Of a DNA stretch of 64,000 bases, positions 59,401 to 64,000 are shown one piece after another. The stretch covers positions 18,678,931 through 18,742,930 of the forward strand of contig CAIIXF020000003.1 of the NCBI GenBank assembly GCA_903813345.2. The letters run 5' to 3'. Numbering within the stretch: position 1 is the stretch's first letter; every line of letters begins with the position of its first letter. Under the pieces are notes generated by a model that saw only the letters and a list, made by a program, of their open reading frames with translations, was not told the origin of the DNA and made no database searches. Source of the DNA: Owenia fusiformis. Its lineage: Eukaryota > Annelida > Polychaeta > Sabellida > Oweniidae. Position numbers and translations under genes: made by a program.

Positions 59401-60873
59401 CTTCGCTCACTTGTGGCGTACACTCACAAAATACCTATGCTATGCCACAGGGGGTTTGTAAGCTGTATTTGGTCAACTGGGTAAACTCAGATATGTTTGT
59501 ATGGGGCAAAAATTTGGACCCTTGAAAAATTTCCATTAAAACAAAAATTATGAAAGCAATCTAAATATGCCAAGTGTGTCTCGGCCAATCAGCTTAGAGT
59601 ATTTCAGTGCATCAATTTAAGGTATATAATCAACTGAACAGAAACATTATTTTACAGTGAATTATGGTTTTAATGAACTGAGCAGTGCCATTATTGATAA
59701 CAGAGAGATGTCATTACAGTGCATTATGCTTTCATACAGAACTGGACAATGTCATTTTTATAATGGGGTGATAGTATATTTAAATTGCAATAAAGGACCT
59801 GTATCATTCTTTATTGGATATAAAAGCATTTATACATGAACTAACCCATTCTGGTAATATATATTCAGGCTCCGCCCTCAATTCAATTTAATTTTTGGGG
59901 AATAAAATGTTACAATGTAATGATAGTTTTTTTAAAATATGTCTGCAGTCCACCATGCCCACTTCTGTCAATTTACACTTAAGGATGTTCCCTGGACGAA
60001 GTTGAAAACGATGAACACCAACCCCTAATTTTTCTTTTCAAAATGTGAAGTACATAGCATAACTAAGTGTTTCTGTGAGTTTAAGAAAAAGTTAAATATT
60101 CAAAAGTGTGTTTTGGGGTGAAAACCTGATTTTTAACATGGGTTTCAATGAGAAAGTGCCACGCCCACTTTTGTCAAATATTGACACTTTAGAGGCCTCT
60201 TGCTCAGAAAAAAGCACACTAACATATGGTTTTTAAAGTTTTAATATTCTTTGTTGCCCGTGAGAATCCCAGAAAACCATTTTTGAGAAAAAGTTAAATA
60301 CTATTGAATATTTTCCTATCTGACCAGGGAACATCCTTAAGGGGTTGACTAGCCAATTAACATATGGTTTTAATGTTTTGATATAATGTGTTGCCTTCTA
60401 GCATCTCAGAAAACTATATTTGAGAAAAGGTTTATCCCAATAAAAAAATTCTGAACCTCAGGAAACATCCCTTATACAGTAAAACCTGTAAATACTGGGG
60501 GACACAAAAAAGTGTATAAAGTAGGTAGATGTCCACTACAGAGAGGGGATTTTATACAGGTGTCATGTGTCTTGAAGTGGCGTTCACTAAACACAGGTGT
60601 TCACTAGAGAGAGGTGTTCACTAAAACAGGTTCTATTGTACTTAGTGCATAAGAAACCATTTCATGAGACATTATATAATGATATTACATTCAATACATA
60701 CTACAATCTAATACATACCTGATTTTGTGAGCCTGAATTGAACGATATACCTCCAACACAGAAGCCTCATCTCTGGTTCCTATAGACAACAGTTTATCCA
60801 TAAAGTGCTCCAAGTCTACAGAGCCATGGTGTTGTGTAATAATATCTAGGATTTCATCATCTTCCTCATTGAT
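44443..60873 (-). CDS. Multi-exon gene for a disordered, probably nuclear protein (unrecognised)
   Basis: Exons in coding order: 60873-60719, 50945-49772, 49510-49431, 49151-48341, 45698-45594, 44640-44443. All phases join in one frame: about 840 aa ending at a TAG at 44443-44445. The 5' end is not found. Exon 60873-60719 is mostly helical (NEEDDEILDIITQHHGSVD) and is the least certain member; it is linked only by matching phase across a 9.8 kb intron. The 391-codon exon is rich in Ser, Lys and Asp and has a basic block (KLKRKFKFKKISVKKRPR) that looks like a nuclear localisation signal. The 270-codon exon has a short Cys pair (CNKCG) and a run of 7-residue SQKSNSE repeats. The last exon has a likely coiled stretch (LAYLQQISEEISDKLNR). 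I do not recognise the family. Two other frames lie inside its large intron. Confidence 0.6.
44691..44764. mobile_element. mariner-like mini-MITE (CAGGGTG ends, TA flanks)
   Basis: The left end CAGGGTGCCCATTAAGTCTC and the right end TGGACACCCTG are inverted matches. TA flanks both ends (44689-44690 and 44765-44766). Confidence 0.6.
45335..45556. mobile_element. mariner-like MITE (CAGGGTGTCCAAAA ends)
   Basis: The left end CAGGGTGTCCAAAAAA and the inverted right end TTTTGGACACCCTG are present. The 5' flank is TA; a TA also follows two bases after the right end. It adjoins the donor side of the 105-bp exon at 45594-45698. Confidence 0.6.
45742..45810. mobile_element. pogo-like mini-MITE
   Basis: ACAGTAAAACTGTAAAGTGG pairs with CCACTTACACAGGTTTA, with GTTCCACTT words like those at 18719-18799. 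Confidence 0.45.
45990..47737. mobile_element. hAT-like element with internal ~300-bp repeats, 5-bp target duplication
   Basis: The left end CAGGCCCGTAAGACA and the inverted right end TCTGACGGCCCTG continue into GGGGGGTGCGG in both arms. The direct repeat ATGTA flanks both ends (45985-45989 and 47738-47742). The interior has about five units of 280-440 bp with AGAAAATTTTACAATTTTAA, TGGTGCTTTCTGGGCACTTT and GGGGTGCCAGAGGGGGAG words and long poly-G runs. No transposase frame. It lies in an intron of the minus-strand gene. Confidence 0.75.
48425..48640 (-). repeat. Coding minisatellite, 21-bp unit
   Basis: About ten units of a 21-bp repeat (plus strand GACTTCTGACTTTCAGAATTT) encode SQKSNSE-type heptads in the 811-bp exon of the minus-strand gene. 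All units are in frame, so copy number can vary without a frameshift. Confidence 0.85.
51150..51775. mobile_element. Foldback-type MITE, GTTACGCGGTA ends, 7-bp target duplication
   Basis: The left end GTTACGCGGTA and the right end TACCGCGTAAC are inverted copies. The direct repeat AGTTATT flanks both (51143-51149 and 51776-51782). Each side carries several copies of a GGCATATTCACCTGCAGTAT word in both orientations, so the ends can fold in many registers. No coding frame. Confidence 0.7.
52225..52461 (-). mobile_element. tRNA-derived SINE
   Basis: On the minus strand from about 52461: an A box in GCTATGGCTCAGTGGCAGAG, a B box in CCGGGTTCGATTCCCGG (about 52389-52405), then a body ending in a CTGTGTACCTGTGCACATAAA region. 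The head looks tRNA-like, but the acceptor stem does not close well and a long body follows, so it is a SINE and not a functional tRNA gene. Confidence 0.65.
53209..54096. mobile_element. DNA transposon remnant with 22-bp inverted ends and TA flanks
   Basis: The left end CTGTACGCCCGGTATTATTC and the inverted right end GAATAATACCGGGCGTACAG are each followed outward by TA. Inside is a minus-strand frame 53997-53737 with the block SKRGTYKVYNDAERANIARH. This resembles the KRGxYxxYxxEERAxIGxYA helix-turn-helix motif seen in many uncharacterised invertebrate transposon proteins. The rest of the transposase is missing. Confidence 0.65.
54437..54699 (+). CDS. Orphan plus-strand terminal exon, unrecognised protein
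   Basis: After an acceptor-like AATGTAG at 54430-54436, one frame stays open for 87 codons to a TAA at 54697-54699. The translation is rich in aromatic and Gly residues (WTGTIPKGGAIFISYILL, EPFYIADGFVTFGADIF, GHGTLRGIDMTFS), like a globular beta-rich domain. No ATG-started frame and no upstream partner exon were found. It lies in the large intron of the minus-strand gene, on the opposite strand, so it is either the end of a separate gene or a stranded fragment. Confidence 0.35.
55976..56176 (-). CDS. Small 66-aa basic-acidic protein, unrecognised
   Basis: The frame starts at an ATG at 56176 (MTMADSKSPTRTSRRDIDRV) and ends at a TAA at 55976-55978. The N-terminal half is basic and Ser/Thr-rich with SP and TSRR sites, and the C-terminal half is acidic. 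An AATAAA on the minus strand lies about 45 bp after the stop. E2F-like and CCAAT-like motifs lie 150-230 bp upstream. That promoter context makes a real, perhaps cell-cycle regulated, transcript plausible. It could also be the first exon of a longer gene, using a donor inside the frame; no phase-compatible partner was found. Confidence 0.35.
   Translation of the reverse strand: MTMADSKSPTRTSRRDIDRVDYKQLHSTGQVPPKLKTEVSEGSIEQSQISDQVNEVPIAKPNIDRN
56325..56410 (-). promoter_or_regulatory. E2F/CCAAT-like promoter cluster
   Basis: The segment holds TTTACGCGGGAATTT (56330-56344) and TTTCCCGCGCC (56397-56407), both close to the E2F consensus TTTSSCGC, with CCCAATCA between them. These are locally GC-rich in AT-rich DNA. 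It lies upstream of the minus-strand 66-aa frame. Confidence 0.45.
56537..56665. repeat. Minisatellite, ~29-bp unit
   Basis: Four to five units of GATAATGAGCATTATTATGG followed by CATAAGTAT, with small substitutions. Confidence 0.8.
56732..56876. mobile_element. Harbinger-like MITE, TTA flanks
   Basis: The left end AGAGAGGTTTCACAC and the right end GTGTGAAACCTCTCTT are inverted matches, with TTA on both sides (56729-56731 and 56877-56879). The interior is short and non-coding. It lies just past the 3' end of the kinase-like gene. Confidence 0.6.
56901..58216 (-). CDS. Type II membrane, divergent secretory kinase-like protein (PKDCC/VLK-like), one frameshift
   Basis: The ATG at 58216 opens 235 codons. 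A short cytoplasmic N-terminus is followed by a membrane anchor (TILKLIIAIGMGCVCLYIG, residues 11-29), then a Ser/Asn-rich stem with several Asn-X-Ser/Thr sites. This frame stops at 57509-57511, but the next frame (57536-56901) continues the domain at once, with the break at six A residues (plus strand T run 57515-57520). One missing base explains it. The second part has KEILLYARLKSKDLAKLYGF, like the alpha-C to beta-4 region of extracellular kinase PKDCC/VLK (KEM..LERLRHPN..LYGYC), and KLVVKIADYEAL at the DFG position (DYE). Glycine-loop residues are not conserved, so it may be a pseudokinase. Intronless, nested in the intron of the minus-strand gene. The break may be an assembly homopolymer error, a pseudogene mutation or a programmed shift. 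Confidence 0.5.
59983..60336. mobile_element. TTAA-flanked MITE
   Basis: The left end GGATGTTCCCTGG and the inverted right end CCAGGGAACATCC are flanked by TTAA (59979-59982 and 60337-60340). A related segment with AGGAAACATCCCTTA follows to about 60475, so part of the element is duplicated downstream. Confidence 0.7.
60477..60638. mobile_element. pogo/Tigger-like MITE with TA flanks
   Basis: The left end CAGTAAAACCTGTAAATACT and the inverted right end ACAGGTTCTATTG have TA on both sides (60475-60476 and 60639-60640). The interior has CACTAGAGAGAGGTGTTCAC words shared with about 43560-43595. Confidence 0.65.
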
Positions 60874-61439
60874 CTGAAATGAATACAAAATCCATTTTTA
60901 CTGAATTCTTTACATGGTATACAGAGCACTCTCTCACCAGGAAAAATCTATGGTGGAACAGCATGGCTGTTCGATCGTTATAAATCATATTTATGCTATA
61001 TTCTATCCTTTTTACATGCTGTGTATTTAGTAAAGTTTAAGAATAAGTTTAAGAATTTAAGGATATACCAGTGTAACCCTTACGACAATGGTGATATATT
61101 TTTAAATTACAGAAATAGAAAATTAACACCTCTATGAAAAGCTCGTTTGTTAACTTCACATTTGACAAGTGTTCTGTATTAAATATCAAGGACGCAGAAT
61201 GACGATATATGACGCTTTACGACATAGTAATCCATAGCAACTAAGGGATTCTCATTTTCAATGTTGTTTTATCATGACGTCATATAACACTTTTGTTAAT
61301 GGATTCTCGGAATATGATACCATTATCTGTGACGTCAGTGACATATTGCCCCATCAACAAATAAACAAACCAGAACAACGGCAACGCCAAAGCGTAGCGA
61401 ATCCCATCGAACAGAAATGGCTGGCATTTTTACAAACGA

Positions 61440-62525
61440 ATAGCAAATATCATAAAACAACACACCAGAAAGGCCACCATTTTCAAAATGGTTGCTCACT
61501 AGCCAAGTTGTCATCAGAAGAAATAATATGCTTTTAAGTAGCCACCTCTAAAATTTTTGAAAAATCGCACACATACTTTTAAAAAAACACACATAAAAAT
61601 GGTGGCCATTTTTCAAAATGGCCGACTACTCCCCAAAGTTTTATTAGACAATGTGCCATGCTTAAAGTATTCACATATCAAATATGAACAAAATCGTTCC
61701 ACTACTTTTCGAGTTATAGTAAAATACGTTAAAATGGCGGCCATTTTTCAAAATGGCCGCCTTCTACCAAAAGTGTCATTAGAAATAGACAGTGTGCCAT
61801 GCTTATAGTATTCACATACCAAATATGAACAAAATCCCTCCACTACTTTTCGAGTTATAGTAAAATATGTTAAAATTGCGGCCATTTTTCAAATTTTTTT
61901 TCAAACGGCCGCCTTCTACCAAAAGTGTCATAGGACAGTGTGCCATGCTTATAGTATTCACATACCAAATATGAACAAAATCGCTCCACTACTTTTCAAG
62001 TTATAGTAAAATATGTTAAAATGGCGGCCATTTTTCAAAATGGCCGCCTTCTACCAAAAGTGTCTTTAGACAGTGTGCAATGCTTATAGTATTCATATAC
62101 CAAATATGAACAAAATCGCTCCACTATTTTTTGAGTTACAGCAAAAATCGTAAAACGACGAGTAAAGGCGGCCATTTTTCAAGATGGCTGCCATGTGCTT
62201 CTTTAATATCTACATTTGTAGCATTATTAATGTCCTTTATAATTTTTTTACATTTAAAACATATTGCTATTACAGTTTTACATATTGCACCTAAATTACT
62301 GTAAAATCGGCACTAAAATGGCCACCATTTTGAAATGAGCGGCCATTTTGAAAATCGGCTTTCGAGCAGAACTTCTTCCCCCATAGGGTATATGTGTACA
62401 AAATATGAACAAAATCGGGCCAACGGTATTTGAGTTATTGCCCGGACGGACGGACGGACGTACGTACGGACGGAAGGACGGACGGAGGCGTTCCCTATAT
62501 CCCTCCGAACTTCGTTCGATGGGAT
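61440..62525. repeat. Tandem ~140-bp repeat ending in a (CGGA)n tract
   Basis: Four to five units with GCGGCCATTTTTCAAAATGG, CCGCCTTCTACCAAAAGTGT and CAAATATGAACAAAATCG words (markers near 61669, 61811, 61959, 62095). The array ends with GAGTTATTGCCCGGACGGAC and about 45 bp of (CGGA)n variants (62441-62486). From memory, the ATATGAACAAAATCG to CGGACGG pairing is common in marine invertebrate genomes and probably marks the end of a mobile element. Each GCCATTTT-CAAAATGGC block is itself a short palindrome. Confidence 0.7.
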
Positions 62526-64000
62526 AACAAATGAACTATACGTCATCAATTCTTCCAAATAATTCAGTATTTTTTGTATATTCTTGTTTCATTCCAGTTT
62601 CGTGTCTGTTTCTTTCGTTTATCCCAGCAGTATATGTGTATGTATTACAAACACGACAAATCTAATGTGTAACTTGCTTCTTATTTCGCTACAGTCTGTA
62701 TGAGTTTTCATTAAGTTATAGTCTATAGCCTATGTATTGACCAGGGATATTTAATATCAAAAGTCAACTGTAAAATACAGTATTCTATTTTGGAATTTCT
62801 ATTATTCATGTATACAGGTATACTCTTATTACATGAACCACGGACACTTAAAGTGACACGAACATTCATTTATATGTATTTCTATTGAAATCATTACCTT
62901 TGTTTCGTTGTTCCTTTCTGTCAAAACAAATACCATCAAACATGTGAAACAAGCCATTCAAACCTTTGTTCGATTTATGTTATTATTCTATATTTTTTAT
63001 AATTATATTTACCAGTTAAAAATATTTTCCCAGTGAGTATTAACGACCATGATCGGACATGCCGGATACAATGCGAAAAACGTCCATAGCCGTTCACAAA
63101 AACACATTATTCGTGTACTACATTCAGTAGACGTATCTTGCTCAAATCCGACAGCTTTACATAAGTGGGGACCTTGGGGTGAGGAACACACAGGGAATGT
63201 ACAACCCCACCCGAAAATCATCAAAAAGCACGCATGCTATACATCACGAGCGAAATCATTCATGCCTGATCTATGAGGTTATACTTGTGAAGGCAGTTCA
63301 TTAAGACAGGACATGTTGAGTTTTTACAATTGTTAACCTCAAATGTAACGTTATCCTTTCCCGAAAAATGAACAGAAATATTAGCATATTAGAATAGGAG
63401 TCAAATATGGCAATTATTAGCCATTTTAAATAATCATTTATTGAATGAATGTCTTACTGGGGCATCTAGCCCTCAAAATTTATAATATTTTGGAATGATG
63501 TTTATCATGTGGACTTAGCTGGTTTATGTTTTTGTGAGCAGTCGAGTTTGTTAATTCTTGAGAAAGACGTCATATATTTAGTTAAATTATGACGCGAATT
63601 GACCAGTGGCTTTTGTATCATTGTTAAAGCCCACCAATCTTCAACGGCATTTTCAAGCGTAAAACAGACCGTTGACCCTATGTTTTTTTATATCAAAATA
63701 AATACGAGAACACCTTTTTTAGAATAAGCAAATAAAAAAAATACCACAATCCATTGGAAATTTGTGTAATTTTCGATTCAAAACGTGTCAAAATGCGAAT
63801 ATGAAAAAGATATGTTTTTAATGGAAAAACGTTACAAAAATTCACAAATATTGTTGGGGTAGGGGTTACACTTTAAGTGAAAAAAGTAAGAAAAAATGTC
63901 CTGAGTGTACCAATATTCGAACCAATGTAATTATGTATAAAGGAAGTTTATCTTGGCTCGAAAAAATCGTCAATACTCCCTAAATCATCATTTTATCGAC
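62526..64000. other. Non-coding DNA, no supported gene
   Basis: The short frames on both strands at 63009-63276 overlap each other and show no coding signature. The upstream exons of the minus-strand gene should lie here or beyond the right edge, but none could be placed. Confidence 0.35.

Larger units (their letters stand above)
58217..60718. other. Intron sequence with two MITEs, no gene
   Basis: AT-rich DNA within the largest intron of the minus-strand gene. It contains a repeat related to 3945-4010 (about 59145-59200), the TTAA element at 59983-60336, and a pogo-like MITE at 60477-60638. Short frames at 59259-59525 have no coding features. Confidence 0.45.

Noticed and set aside
63009-63276. 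Overlapping frames on both strands near the right edge
   Set aside because: Neither shows domain-like composition, splice context or codon preference.

Overview
This is a nuclear window from an animal genome. The base composition is AT-rich, the genes are spliced with GT-AG introns, and the introns and intergenic DNA are packed with small DNA transposons, foldback elements and minisatellites. The protein families (a CUB/LDLa receptor, SLC22 and SLC46 transporters) and the transposon load fit a marine invertebrate bilaterian such as a lophotrochozoan or a non-vertebrate deuterostome. The sequence alone does not fix the phylum. There are no bacterial operons, no CRISPR arrays and no stand-alone tRNA or rRNA genes.

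Layout. At 97-540 (+) is an intact but unrecognised 147-codon reading frame, followed by about 7.5 kb of nested DNA elements and one orphan coding-like block (3687-3923). A complete LRP3/LRP10/LRP12-like receptor gene lies at 8276-18345 (+): ten exons, all phases consistent, 924 aa if the start is right, with domain order CUB-CUB-LDLa-LDLa-CUB-LDLa-LDLa-LDLa-TM-tail. A ten-exon SLC22 organic ion transporter follows at 22011-28716 (+, 627 aa). Tail to tail with it is a four-exon SLC46-type MFS transporter at 31315-34364 (-, 548 aa). From 34.4 to 42.6 kb the DNA is almost entirely transposon-derived: a MULE-like MITE, a TTAA-flanked element with a minisatellite core rich in AGGTCA motifs, and a 5.6 kb foldback element with five ~365 bp units in each inverted arm. 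From 44.4 to 60.9 kb runs a minus-strand multi-exon gene for a low-complexity, probably nuclear protein. Its large intron holds a minus-strand intronless gene for a divergent secretory-pathway kinase-like protein with a single frameshift (56901-58216), a 66-codon frame under an E2F-like promoter, and an orphan plus-strand terminal exon. The last 3 kb holds a tandem repeat ending in a (CGGA)n tract and no convincing gene.

The genes do not form a pathway: one endocytic or adhesion receptor, two plasma or endomembrane solute carriers, one nuclear protein and one lumenal kinase-like protein. The most distinctive content is the transposon landscape, where target-site duplications can be read directly: 5 bp for three hAT-like elements, 7-8 bp for two, 10-11 bp for three MULE-like elements, TTAA for two and TA for several pogo/mariner-like MITEs. 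Several of these, notably the two foldback elements with tandem-repeat arms, look unusual. Two exons of the receptor gene also carry upstream tandem partial exon copies that could act as decoy splice acceptors. Exon borders were placed by eye from splice motifs and reading phase.
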